Shown one piece after another: positions 39,878 through 47,985 of a stretch of DNA of 64,000 nt; position 1 is the stretch's first letter; the number at the start of each line of letters is the position of its first letter. This stretch comes from Planctomycetales bacterium (GTDB lineage: Bacteria > Planctomycetota > Planctomycetia > Isosphaerales > Isosphaeraceae). The translations under genes were made by a program, and so were the position numbers. Where the stretch lies: the NCBI GenBank assembly GCA_027451885.1, contig DAIDHX010000052.1, positions 1-64,000 on the forward strand, written 5' to 3'. The notes under the pieces are model-generated. The model did no database searches, was not told where the DNA came from, and worked only from the letters and a program-made list of their open reading frames with translations.

Positions 39878-41032
39878 TTATTCCGTCGTAAATTGATAGA
39901 TCGTCGTTTGTGTATAGGTCGAACCCGGCCGGAGAATCGTCGACGGGAACTCGGGGTGGTTCACCGAGTCGGGATAATGCTGCGCCTCCAGGCAGAACGC
40001 CTGGTTCTTCTGGTAGGCGACGCCCCCCTTACCCTTGAGCTTGCCATCGAGGAAATTCGCCGTGTAAAGCTGCACCCCGGGCTCGGTGGTGTACATCTCC
40101 ATCACCCGGCCGGAAACGGGGTCGTGCGCCCGCGCGGCGAGCTTGAGCGCCTTGGGCGCGCCGCGGAGCACGAAGTTGTGGTCGTAGCCCCCCGCCGCGC
40201 CCTTGATCTCGCCGATCCGCTCGCCAATCTTCGCCGGCGTGGTGAAGTCGAGCGGCGTGCCCGAGACCGTCGCAATCTGGCCGGTGGGTATAAGCGTGTC
40301 GTCCGTCGGGGTGTAATACTCCGCCTGGAGTGTAAGCTCGTGGTTCAGAATCGAGCCCGACGCCGGCCCCGCAAGGTTGAAATACGAGTGGTTCGTCAGG
40401 TTGACCGGCGTGGCCTTGTCGGTCGTGGCCATGTAGTCGATCTTGAGGCCGCTCCGCGCTGTGACCGTGTAGGTGATCGACGCCGTGAGCGTGCCGGGAT
40501 AGCCTTCCTCGCCGTCCTTGCTCACGTACGTCAGCTTGACGGCGGGCCCGTCCGGCCCGGAGGCGTCCTGGGCTTTCCACACGGCCTTGTCAAAACCCTT
40601 GAGCCCGCCGTGGAGCGAGTTCGGCCCGTTGTTGACCGCCAGCGTGTATTCCTTGCCGTCGAGCGTGAACTTCCCCCGGGCGACGCGGTTGGCCACGCGG
40701 CCCGCCACCGCTCCAAAGAACGGATGCCCGGCCAGGTATCCCTCGAGCGTGTCGAAGCCGAGCACAACATCGCCCGGCTTGCCCTGTTTGTCAGGCACGA
40801 TGAGCTCGCGCACAATCGCGCCATAGGTCAGGATCTTCGCGGTCATTTTCCCGTTCGAGAGCACATATTCTTCGACGGGAACGCCCTCTTTGGTCTTGCC
40901 GAAGTCCATCTTCTTGAATCTCTCAGGGCTGGCTGGGGGAGTGCCTGGCTTCGCCTGGGCGTGGGAGCGGCTGGCGGCAAGCCCGGACGAAAACAGGACG
41001 GCGATCGCGGCCGTTTGAATCACGCGGCGCAT
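39878..41032 (-). CDS. galM: Exported aldose 1-epimerase (galactose mutarotase)
   Basis: About 384 aa. A signal peptide (IQTAAIAVLFSSGLAASRSHAQ) precedes the beta-sandwich. Active-site residues are visible: His in NNGPNSLHGGLKGFD, His in NLTNHSYFNLAG, Asp in GGYDHNF and the catalytic Glu in CLEAQHYPDSVN. It interconverts alpha and beta anomers, supplying the beta anomer for the sugar dehydrogenase. Export suggests that it acts outside the cytoplasm. The frame stays open 1.26 kb upstream through repeats, but ATG 41032 has GGAG 9-10 nt upstream and begins the signal peptide. Confidence 0.92.
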   Translation of the reverse strand: MRRVIQTAAIAVLFSSGLAASRSHAQAKPGTPPASPERFKKMDFGKTKEGVPVEEYVLSNGKMTAKILTYGAIVRELIVPDKQGKPGDVVLGFDTLEGYLAGHPFFGAVAGRVANRVARGKFTLDGKEYTLAVNNGPNSLHGGLKGFDKAVWKAQDASGPDGPAVKLTYVSKDGEEGYPGTLTASITYTVTARSGLKIDYMATTDKATPVNLTNHSYFNLAGPASGSILNHELTLQAEYYTPTDDTLIPTGQIATVSGTPLDFTTPAKIGERIGEIKGAAGGYDHNFVLRGAPKALKLAARAHDPVSGRVMEMYTTEPGVQLYTANFLDGKLKGKGGVAYQKNQAFCLEAQHYPDSVNHPEFPSTILRPGSTYTQTTIYQFTTE

Positions 41033-41181
41033 GGGTGAGGATCTCCAGATTTTGACGACCAGCACAAGAATAACCAACTCGTCCCGGGGAATCAGCAAGG
41101 TAGTGGCAAAATGGGTCGGGGTCGCAAGCGGGCCAATCCCGGCTCGACCTGGCCGACCGCGACGGAACCCGCGACCAGCGC

Positions 41182-41361
41182 TCAATCGCCGTGCTTTGGG
41201 CCCTCTCCGCGGGCTTCGAGGCACTTTGGGCAATACCAGGGGGCGGGCGTCTTGATCGGCTTCGGGCTCCGCTTGCGACAGCGTGCGCAGAGGTAGCGCT
41301 TGCCCTTGACCGCCGTCTTCGGGTGCTTTTGCTTGCCGCTTCTGGGGATGTTCCGGGGCAT
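41182..41361 (-). CDS. Small zinc-ribbon protein
   Basis: 59 aa. The sequence has CARC followed 16 residues later by CPKC, a four-Cys zinc ribbon, with a strongly basic N-terminus (MPRNIPRSGKQKHPKTAVKG). I do not recognise the family; the charge suggests nucleic-acid or ribosome binding. ATG 41361 has CAGGA about 6 nt upstream. It is 149 bp upstream of galM on the same strand and could be its cotranscribed leader gene. The frame is open further upstream, but that part is repeat DNA. Confidence 0.6.
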   Translation of the reverse strand: MPRNIPRSGKQKHPKTAVKGKRYLCARCRKRSPKPIKTPAPWYCPKCLEARGEGPKHGD

Positions 41362-41692
41362 CGGTCCTGTTCCTGTACGACCCTGGCCACAGCCGACATG
41401 CCGCTTCTGCTCCACCCGGGCCATTGTATCGACCGATCCGCTCGCCCCATTCGCGAAAACCCGCCCCATCGCGACCACCGCGCCAACCCTCGCCTGGGGA
41501 AATGCCGAAACGCGCAGGGAAGCGCTGGCTCCAGCTTGCCGCGTGCATTCCCGCGCCCACCCGCGACAGGGGAAATGCCGAAACGCTCCGCCTGGAATCG
41601 CGACTCGCCCGCCCTGGCCTCGCTCCGCGCGACGAACTGGCTTCGCTCCGCGCGAGGGAATTGGGCTCGTTCTGCGCGCGGATGGCTTCGCT

Positions 41693-41840
41693 CCGCGCGG
41701 GCGCAATGGGTTCGGTTCGCGCGGGAGCGATGGGTTCGGTTCGCAGTCGACGGATCTCCTTTTCGGGATTCATGTTCTGGCGATCTCTGTCTCGATTTTG
41801 CGCAGCGGTTATGGCACCAATTTCTGACTCGCCTGGGTTC
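41693..41840. repeat. 148-bp direct repeat, copy 1
   Basis: Nearly identical to 42050-42197 (a handful of differences), in the same orientation, 357 bp apart. The first 45 bp are themselves made of shorter iterated units based on CGATGGGTTCGGTTCGC. On the minus strand both copies fall in one reading frame, as the offset is a multiple of three. Confidence 0.9.
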
Positions 41841-41863
41841 AGCTTCTGGCGTGCCTGGGTTTG

Positions 41864-41953
41864 CTTCGCCGGCGCGGAAACAACACCCTGGCCTGCGCCC
41901 CCGATACGCTTCGTCGGCGCGGAAACAACACCCTGGCCCGCGCCCCCGATACG
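41864..41953. repeat. 45-bp tandem repeat, two copies
   Basis: Copies 41864-41908 and 41909-41953 share CGGCGCGGAAACAACACCCT and differ at two positions. The repeat lies between the two 148-bp copies. Again the unit length is a multiple of three. Confidence 0.9.
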
Positions 41954-42049
41954 AGCACGCAGCGCCAGCAAGTGCGTGCATTCGTGCCAGGTCCGCCCCT
42001 CGTCGCCGGCGCCCAGCAGGTCACGATTTTTCCGCGCGGTGGGCTCGGT

Positions 42050-42197
42050 CCGCGCGGGCGCAATGGGTTCGGTCCGCGCGGGCGCGATGGGTTCGGTTCG
42101 CAGTCGACGGATCTCCTTTTCGGGATTCATGTTCTGGCGATCTCTGTCTCGATTTTGCGCAGCGGTTATGGCATCAATTTCTGACGCGCCTGGGTTC
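42050..42197. repeat. 148-bp direct repeat, copy 2
   Basis: Partner of 41693-41840. The region 41362-42724 as a whole contains iterated short units, these long repeats, and no gene I can support. Confidence 0.9.
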
Positions 42198-42724
42198 GGC
42201 GTGGAGCGCGTGGTTTTGGCTCGGGTGTGGCTGTTTGAGTGGGGCGATGTTCGATCCAACATGGGCGGCATGATTGTGGGATTCGTCAATGGCTGCGCAG
42301 CGTGAGCGATTCTTACCGGGGTGGGTGCGTATTGGGGTGTGGATGCGGTTGGTGGTCGACGTGTCTGAGCGAAGGTGTTCGAGCCGTGGATGTTGGTCAG
42401 AGGAGGGATGGAGGTGCTCGCCTGAGAAGGGACGCGACGTGCTCAGGCGGCTTTCCGGATGATATCCCACGTTAGCTTAACGCGCATCGAGGCGGTTGGA
42501 TTCCAGGAAACCGTCGACTTTTGTTCGCCGGGTTCGGCCTGCGCACGGGATGCGGGTTGGCGCGAGGAACGGGGCTTGCAGGGGCGGGGGCGTGTGAGTT
42601 GAGAAATCACCAGGGGCCGTGTTGTGCCGGCGGCTACAAAGCCAAATCGTGAATTTGGGCCGGCCTCGGTTTTTCGAGTCCAGGATGACTTTATTGCCCC
42701 TCGTCAGACCTCACGGATCCAACC
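42198..42724. other. Gap without a recognisable gene
   Basis: 527 bp between the repeat block and the Mrr-type gene. Several short frames are open in both directions but none resembles a known protein or has a convincing ribosome-binding site. No structured RNA was recognised. Confidence 0.5.
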
Positions 42725-44461
42725 TTACGCTTTGCCGCGCGACGAGGTCTCGATCTTTGCTTCCCTCAAATCGATTCTTGCCCTGTGGCCGTGCTTCTCG
42801 AGTAAGTGCAGAAGATTGCTCCCGTCCAGGAGAGATATCGGCTTTCCTTTTGCAAACTCGTGCGCGTCGGGACCATAGTACGAGGTGGTGACGAGAATGC
42901 CCTTCATTGCTCCCTCGTGATTTACGGTTCCCCACAAGTCGCGAACCGCCGACACGCCCACGACATTCGTATAACGCTTTGCCTGAATCACGATTTTTCC
43001 ACCACGAATCGGATCGAGGTCAATTGCGATCGCGTCAACGCCTCCGTCTCGACTGGCTTGAGTAACCTTGACTTCGCCTCCGGCGACCGCAAATTCCTTT
43101 TCGAACAACTCTCGGATGAGGTGCTCGAAGTCCTCCCAGTCCATCGAGGCCAGATTCGAGGAATCGCTTAAATCCTCGGCGACTCCGTAAGCTTCGACGA
43201 AGCGTTTGTCTTCTCGCGAAATGGTGACAAGTGGCGCTACCGGAGCGAGGGCCTGCAACTTCGAAGCACTCACTCCTTTGAGCTTCCTGAAACATGCCTT
43301 GGGATCCACTTCCGCGAGGTTAATTCGCTGAAACTCCGATTTACTCACATGAAGCGTAAGAATGCAGGGTCGAATTTTGTGGCCAGTTGCCTTATCTATC
43401 GTGTCGACATACCCATTGAAAACGATGGAGTCCATGGCCTGGGCGGAGTCGCTCGCAAAGAGCTCATGAATCGTCCGCAAGCAAATCTTGTAATTTATGT
43501 CTTCGTAGAGTTTGTTCAGGGCGCTTTCAGATATCGATGTGTGAATCATCTGGTCCTGAGTTTTGTTGTACTTCACAGACTTTGTTGATGGGATGTCTTC
43601 GATCCGTGGAAGCTCGTATTCGACGACGAGGGTCTTTGTGTCCGAAGTGTATCCACAATCGAATACGCTGGGGCAAAAAGACGGATATTCTGAATGCAGC
43701 AATGTCGCTTCGCAGAAATCACAAACCGCGTCCGGCTCGCCATTCGAGTACGCCTTCCTCTGTTTTTCTGCATGTTCGTTTTGAGCGACCTGACGCCTCA
43801 GAAACGCTGCCTTCTCCTCTTCCCAGGCTGCGACCTTCGCCTTGTACTCGGCGACTTCGTCGATGTACCGCTGATGAATCGCACGCACGTTGGCGTTGTG
43901 CTTCTCGGCGAGATCGTTGTACGCACGGACCGCGTTTCGCCAGGAGTCCAGGTCGTCCTCGTACTTCCTCAGCGCTTTGTCGAGCTTATCTTTCCTACGT
44001 GGAGGCCATAGCAGGTCGATTGAGTCGTTTTTAGGGTTGTAGTGAGGTGACTGTGGATCCGGTTTCTGTGGTATTAGCTCCTGGCTGGGCTTCTCGGGGA
44101 ACGTAGGTGCTCGCGGGGGGACTGGTCGGAGCAGCGCGAAGGACTTTGTGTCCCTCTTCAGATCCTGGATCGAGGGTGGATTGCGGCGAAGGGCAGCCAC
44201 GAGGATCTCCTCGGCCTCTTTTATCGCTTCCTCGGCTTCCACGGTTAGTTTCTGGGCAACCTGTTGCTTCTGCTCCTTTTCCTTTGCCGCGTTCAGATAT
44301 CGTGCCCTTCGCGTTTCGGCCTCCTGCTTCTTCACCCACAGTTCGTCCCACGCCTCTTTTTGAGCCTCCGCCTTTGCTTCGGCTTCTGCATACGTTGGTC
44401 CGGATACTACCCGAAAGCGGTTCAAACCCGGATGGAACACCTGAATTCGGAACGAGGCCAT
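42725..44461 (-). CDS. Mrr-type restriction endonuclease with coiled-coil N-terminus
   Basis: 578 aa. Residues about 20-250 are charged and helical, with long coiled-coil segments (TYAEAEAKAEAQKEAWDEL, AAKEKEQKQQVAQKL). A Cys-containing module follows (CDFCEATLLHSEYPSFCP, near 250). The last 140 residues are an Mrr-family PD-(D/E)xK nuclease: MDWEDFEHLIRELFE, then catalytic Asp in DGGVDAIAIDLDP and the QAK triad residues in KIVIQAKRY. Mrr enzymes cleave methylated or otherwise modified DNA. No methyltransferase gene is nearby, as expected for a modification-dependent enzyme. Base composition is less GC-rich than in the flanking core genes, which fits acquisition by transfer. Confidence 0.85.
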   Translation of the reverse strand: MASFRIQVFHPGLNRFRVVSGPTYAEAEAKAEAQKEAWDELWVKKQEAETRRARYLNAAKEKEQKQQVAQKLTVEAEEAIKEAEEILVAALRRNPPSIQDLKRDTKSFALLRPVPPRAPTFPEKPSQELIPQKPDPQSPHYNPKNDSIDLLWPPRRKDKLDKALRKYEDDLDSWRNAVRAYNDLAEKHNANVRAIHQRYIDEVAEYKAKVAAWEEEKAAFLRRQVAQNEHAEKQRKAYSNGEPDAVCDFCEATLLHSEYPSFCPSVFDCGYTSDTKTLVVEYELPRIEDIPSTKSVKYNKTQDQMIHTSISESALNKLYEDINYKICLRTIHELFASDSAQAMDSIVFNGYVDTIDKATGHKIRPCILTLHVSKSEFQRINLAEVDPKACFRKLKGVSASKLQALAPVAPLVTISREDKRFVEAYGVAEDLSDSSNLASMDWEDFEHLIRELFEKEFAVAGGEVKVTQASRDGGVDAIAIDLDPIRGGKIVIQAKRYTNVVGVSAVRDLWGTVNHEGAMKGILVTTSYYGPDAHEFAKGKPISLLDGSNLLHLLEKHGHRARIDLREAKIETSSRGKA

Positions 44462-45176
44462 TGGCTAGTAGCTCCGACGCTCCTGGACTCAGGACAACGA
44501 GGCGCGGGTGTCGCTGAGGATTCAATGAAAGCCCGTAATAGCTGGCGAGCCGGTCCGCCGTGTCCAACTTTATTCTTTAGCCTCACCGGAGGAATCGCAA
44601 GATTCCGGCTCGAGCGACCTCGATTTCTCGCTGCAGGCTTACCAAGGGAAGTCCGCGGCCTCGGATTGTCATTCGCAGCGGGTCCGAGATCGGCGAGGTT
44701 AGGTGGCAGACGTTTGTTTTGCGAATTATCACGCGCATCATCATGAATTAAAAGTCCCAACCCTGTGTGCGCGTGAGGGTCATCGGGATCCGGAGGGCCG
44801 CTAGAGTGCCTGTTATAGACGGCTCTCCATTTGGCTCTCTGTTTAATTCAATTTCAGTTCAGTCGTCATAGCGCTGAGAGTGTTTTAGGTCCTTCGTACG
44901 GGGCCATCCACGGGTGGTTCGGCCGTGCTGACGCGGATCTGGATCAGATGGGAGCTTAAGGCCTTTTTTGAGCATTATTGAGGAGGGGAGTGATCCATGG
45001 CGAGATCCTTGATAGTCTGAGCGCAAAGTTTGGATACTCGATCCTGTACGATAGGAGATCGACGAGATCCGCGCCGACCTTCCTCACGCTGTTCCTGCTT
45101 TTAGGTCGTGCCACCGGAATACTGGACCTCCCGACCCGTCGGGAGTCGCATCCGTCGACCAATGGAGAGCACAATA
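44462..45176. other. Gap without a supported gene
   Basis: 715 bp upstream of both flanking genes, which face away from each other. It is less GC-rich than the core genome. Short open frames exist on both strands, but none has a recognisable domain. It must hold the promoters of the Mrr gene and of the small membrane protein gene; I could not place them with confidence. Confidence 0.45.
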
Positions 45177-45584
45177 ATGAAAGAACGAGCCACTAAGCCG
45201 AATGAATCGCAAACGTATTTTTCCCTGGGATTTAAGCGTAGGAACGCGATTGTGGCGACTTTCATCGTCCTCTGGACGATTAAAGCGATCCTATACCTGG
45301 TGAGGGACGGACATTTGTCGTGGAAGGAACCATCTTCCTCCTGGGAATGGCGAGCTTACCTGGCGAGCGTTGTGTTTTTCGTTGGAGTCTTCCCAATCGC
45401 ATGGAACTGGTGGGAGACTCAACGCTTCTATGAATGGCTTTATCGCGAGTACCAATCGAGCGAGAAAATCCATGAGTTCAACCGCAGCAGGGAAGCACAG
45501 ATGTTCACAACTTACGTTGAGAATGCGCGGAGACTCTGGGCCGCGTTTCTCGCGATACTGGCCGCCACGATTGTGCGTAATTGA
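45177..45584 (+). CDS. Small membrane protein of unknown function
   Basis: About 135 aa with two clear transmembrane segments (IVATFIVLWTIKAILYLV near 20-38; YLASVVFFVGVFPIAWNWW near 60-78) and a possible third at the C-terminus (AAFLAILAATIV). The region between is short and charged, and a Glu/Arg-rich stretch lies before the last segment. No family is recognised. ATG 45177 has GGAG 9 nt upstream; in-frame ATG 45162 is an alternative. It lies within the accessory island between the restriction gene and the toxin-antitoxin pair. Confidence 0.55.
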   Translation: MKERATKPNESQTYFSLGFKRRNAIVATFIVLWTIKAILYLVRDGHLSWKEPSSSWEWRAYLASVVFFVGVFPIAWNWWETQRFYEWLYREYQSSEKIHEFNRSREAQMFTTYVENARRLWAAFLAILAATIVRN

Positions 45585-45793
45585 TCGGTCAATCGGTCCG
45601 GCGATGGCATGGAGGAATCCGTGTCTCAATGGTAGCAGATGGCCTAATTATTGAAGCTTCTGAAGGAGCAGAATTGCGTGCATCTGGATCATCCCCATCC
45701 GTCTCAAGGGCTCATTCCCCATCGCCGCCCATAACTTTTCATCGGCCCAGTCGCACCCCGCCGATTTAAACACTCCTGTCGCCCCATCTCTCT

Positions 45794-45846
45794 GTTCGCG
45801 TTTTACGAACGCTCGCCTTGACTGTTCGTGATTTGCGAACTATGAT
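45794..45846 (+). promoter_or_regulatory. higBA promoter with two operator palindromes
   Basis: TTGACT (45818-45823) and TATGAT (45841-45846) form a near-consensus promoter with a 17-bp spacer. The spacer is itself a GTTCG-N7-CGAAC inverted repeat (45824-45840). A second copy of the same palindrome lies at 45794-45810. Two sites of the same design, one filling the spacer, fit autorepression by the HigA-like antitoxin. The start of transcription would be near 45853, giving a leader of about 25 nt. Confidence 0.75.
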
Positions 45847-45877
45847 GTTAAACGTCTTTCGGAACGAGGAGCATGGG

Positions 45878-46261
45878 ATGCGGGTCATCTCGAAGGCTCG
45901 CCTCAAGCAATTCTGGGAGTTGCCTGGTCACGACGCCGCCGAAGGGCCCCTCCGGGCGTGGTATACCCACACGAGCAACAGAACCGTCGCCTGGCAGTCC
46001 TGGCGTGACGTGAAGGCGTCGTTTGCGAGTGCGAGCATCGTTGGCGACTGCATCGTTTTCAATGTCGGCGGCAACAAGTACCGGCTCATCTGCCGCATTC
46101 GTTATACGCTCCAGAAAGTCTTCGTCCTGAAGGTGATGACGCACGGCGAGTACGACCAGAACCGGTGGAAGGTTGAATGCGGGTGCTTCGCGCCTCCACC
46201 ATCGTCAGGGAAAACGCGGGCGGCCCGGCCCAGGCAGCCCAGGAGAGGGACTCGACCATGA
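45878..46261 (+). CDS. higB: HigB-type mRNA interferase toxin
   Basis: About 127 aa. The first 100 residues match the HigB_toxin family: MRVISKARLKQFWE, AWYTHTSNRTVAWQSWRDVK, CIVFNVGGNKYRLICRIRY, VFVLKVMTHGEYD. Members cleave mRNA at the ribosome. The toxin gene comes first, as in hig loci. A Pro/Arg-rich tail of about 25 residues follows the domain and is unusual; its DNA also carries the AGGAGAGG ribosome-binding site of the antitoxin. ATG 45878 has GAGGAG 7 nt upstream. The stop overlaps the antitoxin start (ATGA). Confidence 0.88.
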   Translation: MRVISKARLKQFWELPGHDAAEGPLRAWYTHTSNRTVAWQSWRDVKASFASASIVGDCIVFNVGGNKYRLICRIRYTLQKVFVLKVMTHGEYDQNRWKVECGCFAPPPSSGKTRAARPRQPRRGTRP

Positions 46262-46689
46262 CCGCGAAGGCGAAGTTCCGTCTGAAGGGGGTGGGCCAGG
46301 ACGCCTACCTGAAGCTCGTGACGGCGTTTCCGCTGGCGTCGATCCGGTCGGACGAGCATCTTCACGAAGCGCACAAGGTTCTGGACCAGCTTCTTGCCCA
46401 GGGCAAGCTCAACGTCGGAGCGGAGATGTACCTCGACGCGCTCAGCGACCTGGTCGCCGCTTACGAGGACGAACACCACGCCATCGAGCCCGCGTCGGAC
46501 GCGGACATGCTCCGCCACTTGATGGAAGCCCAAGGCGTCACGCAGGCGCAACTGAGCCGGGACACAGCGGTGCCAAGGTCCACAATCTCCGAAATCCTGG
46601 CAGGCAAAAAAGCGCTTAGCCGGCGGCTCATCCGTAAGTTCGCGGACTACTTCCGCGTCGACGCGCGCGTGCTCGCGGCGAACTTCTGA
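46258..46689 (+). CDS. higA: HigA-type antitoxin (XRE-family helix-turn-helix)
   Basis: About 143 aa. The N-terminal half (about 1-75) is helical and probably binds the toxin. The C-terminal half is an XRE helix-turn-helix (ADMLRHLMEAQGVTQAQLSRDTAVPRSTISEILAGKKALSR-type pattern, about 82-130). It should neutralise HigB and repress the promoter at the two GTTCG-N7-CGAAC sites. It overlaps the toxin gene by 4 nt, implying translational coupling. Confidence 0.88.
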   Translation: MTAKAKFRLKGVGQDAYLKLVTAFPLASIRSDEHLHEAHKVLDQLLAQGKLNVGAEMYLDALSDLVAAYEDEHHAIEPASDADMLRHLMEAQGVTQAQLSRDTAVPRSTISEILAGKKALSRRLIRKFADYFRVDARVLAANF

Positions 46690-46890
46690 CCCCACAGCGG
46701 CATATCGCGCAGCGCACACAGAAGCGCAGTTGGTTCCCCCAGTGAGTGAGGGTTACAGCCGGGCGATAGAGTCTGGCATCGAGGGAATTATCTCGATTCG
46801 TGCGCGGATCGCTGATGAGTTGTGGTCCACCGAAATGGTTCAGATCCGTCGCTGCCGCCGATCCAGGCGCCTCTTCGCTTCAGAGGTCGA

Positions 46891-47527
46891 TCATTGGGCA
46901 ATGGAAGCTTCGGGCGGCACGGGAAGGACGAAGTTGGGAACGAAAGTGAGGCCGGCGTTGCTGTCGTGCGGTGTCATCTTCGGGCGATGGGAAGTGGGCT
47001 GGAGGTCGCTTTTATCGACCGAGGCGAAGAAGAGGCGATCGGCGCCGGCGGCCATCAACTCGCGAGCCCTGACGAGTACCGAGCTGAGGATCAGCTTGTC
47101 GTTGTACTTCAGGTTGTCGTCGTCAAGATCGAGGGTTTCCAGGTATTGAAAGACGTGATTTGTGCCGTGCAAAATCCCATACCGCCGCGGCAAAGTCGGC
47201 GAGTTCGCGTTGGTAAACGGCCTTCGTGCGACTCACCTCTCCGATGGCGGCATCAAGGAGCTTCCGTACCTCGTCGAAGTCCCAGGAGGCTGAGGCCGAG
47301 TCAGCCGCAAAGCGGTGGAATTCCAGAAGGTCAGAGCAGAGATTGCTTGGCAGCGATCTGGCGATCAGATTCCGAGCTTCCTGAAAGCAGACGTACGGCA
47401 CGTACAACTTGACGTCGCCGGTGCCGAACTTTGTCTTGAGCGATAGCGCATCTCGTTGCCGTTTGCTTGGCATGCGGAAGACGCCGAACAGAAAGTTCGT
47501 CTCCACGAAGACATGGAGCGGGGTCAT
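46891..47527 (-). pseudogene. PIN-domain-like protein, frameshifted
   Basis: The 5' part (47527 to about 47175) reads HVFVETNFLFGVF, then a helical middle. Near 47165-47195 the open frame changes, and the continuation in the next frame reads YNDKLILSSVLVRAREL and RLFFASVDKSDL, ending at 46891. Joined, they make a PIN-like nuclease of about 210 aa with acidic residues at the expected places (Glu in VETN where Asp is usual, Asp in YNDK and in SVDKSD). The downstream frame has only a TTG near the junction and no ribosome-binding site. One extra base (or two missing) explains the break. A sequencing error is possible. ATG 47527 overlaps the upstream gene stop by 4 nt. Confidence 0.5.
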
Positions 47528-47985
47528 CTGGCGACCGCCTCATCGACAACGCGCCCTTCCGCCACGGCGCTGACGATCTCGGGGAAGAGGGCTCGCACCA
47601 CCTCCGGATCCTCGGGCAATGCTTCTTCGTAGGACGTCGCGAGGCGCTCAAGCCACTCGCGCGCCAGAGGTTCGAGTTGAGCCGCGGAGGGGGGTTCATT
47701 CATCCGCCGGCTCACGCGGCTGAGGGTCTTCGACGTGGGAAGCGCGTCGGTCAACCGGATTGACTCCGGACCGGGTGCCGTAAAGTCATCTCGGAGAATG
47801 AACGTCGTTGTGGGCGTCATGACGATGCCGTAATGGCAATTTGCTCCCCACATGTGACGCGCAACCTGCTTCACCGCGGGGTCGTCCTGGGGAGGCGAAG
47901 AGACTGCCGACTTAACTTCCAGGACCAGTCGCGTTTCGGGATAGTCCCTTGCGAAAACGGCCAGATCGATCCGCCCGGTATCCAT
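47524..47985 (-). CDS. PD-(D/E)xK-nuclease-like protein, coupled to the PIN-like gene
   Basis: About 153 aa. It begins at GRIDLAVFARDYPETRLVLEVKSAV, which carries the spaced Asp and the Glu-Val-Lys of a PD-(D/E)xK core, as in HsdR-N-like and DUF4420-like nuclease domains. The remainder is helical and Pro-rich with no recognised domain. The usual N-terminal helix before the core is missing: a TGA lies six codons upstream of ATG 47985, so the gene may be 5'-truncated. GAGGG is 7 nt upstream. Its stop overlaps the start of the PIN-like gene (ATGA), so the two formed one unit. Confidence 0.5.
   Translation of the reverse strand: MDTGRIDLAVFARDYPETRLVLEVKSAVSSPPQDDPAVKQVARHMWGANCHYGIVMTPTTTFILRDDFTAPGPESIRLTDALPTSKTLSRVSRRMNEPPSAAQLEPLAREWLERLATSYEEALPEDPEVVRALFPEIVSAVAEGRVVDEAVAR

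Noticed and set aside
41693-42197. Direct repeats as a CRISPR array
   Set aside because: Copies are too long, too few and irregularly spaced; no cas genes are present.
41033-42289. The 419-codon upstream extension of the galM frame
   Set aside because: It consists of iterated repeats and low-complexity Arg/Ala/Pro sequence; the signal peptide and ribosome-binding site mark ATG 41032.
44422-44760. A 112-codon minus-strand frame before the Mrr gene
   Set aside because: Low-complexity sequence overlapping the start of the Mrr gene, with no recognisable domain.
46891-47193. Second half of the PIN-like region as an independent gene
   Set aside because: Its only start is a TTG without a ribosome-binding site, and it completes the domain of the upstream frame.
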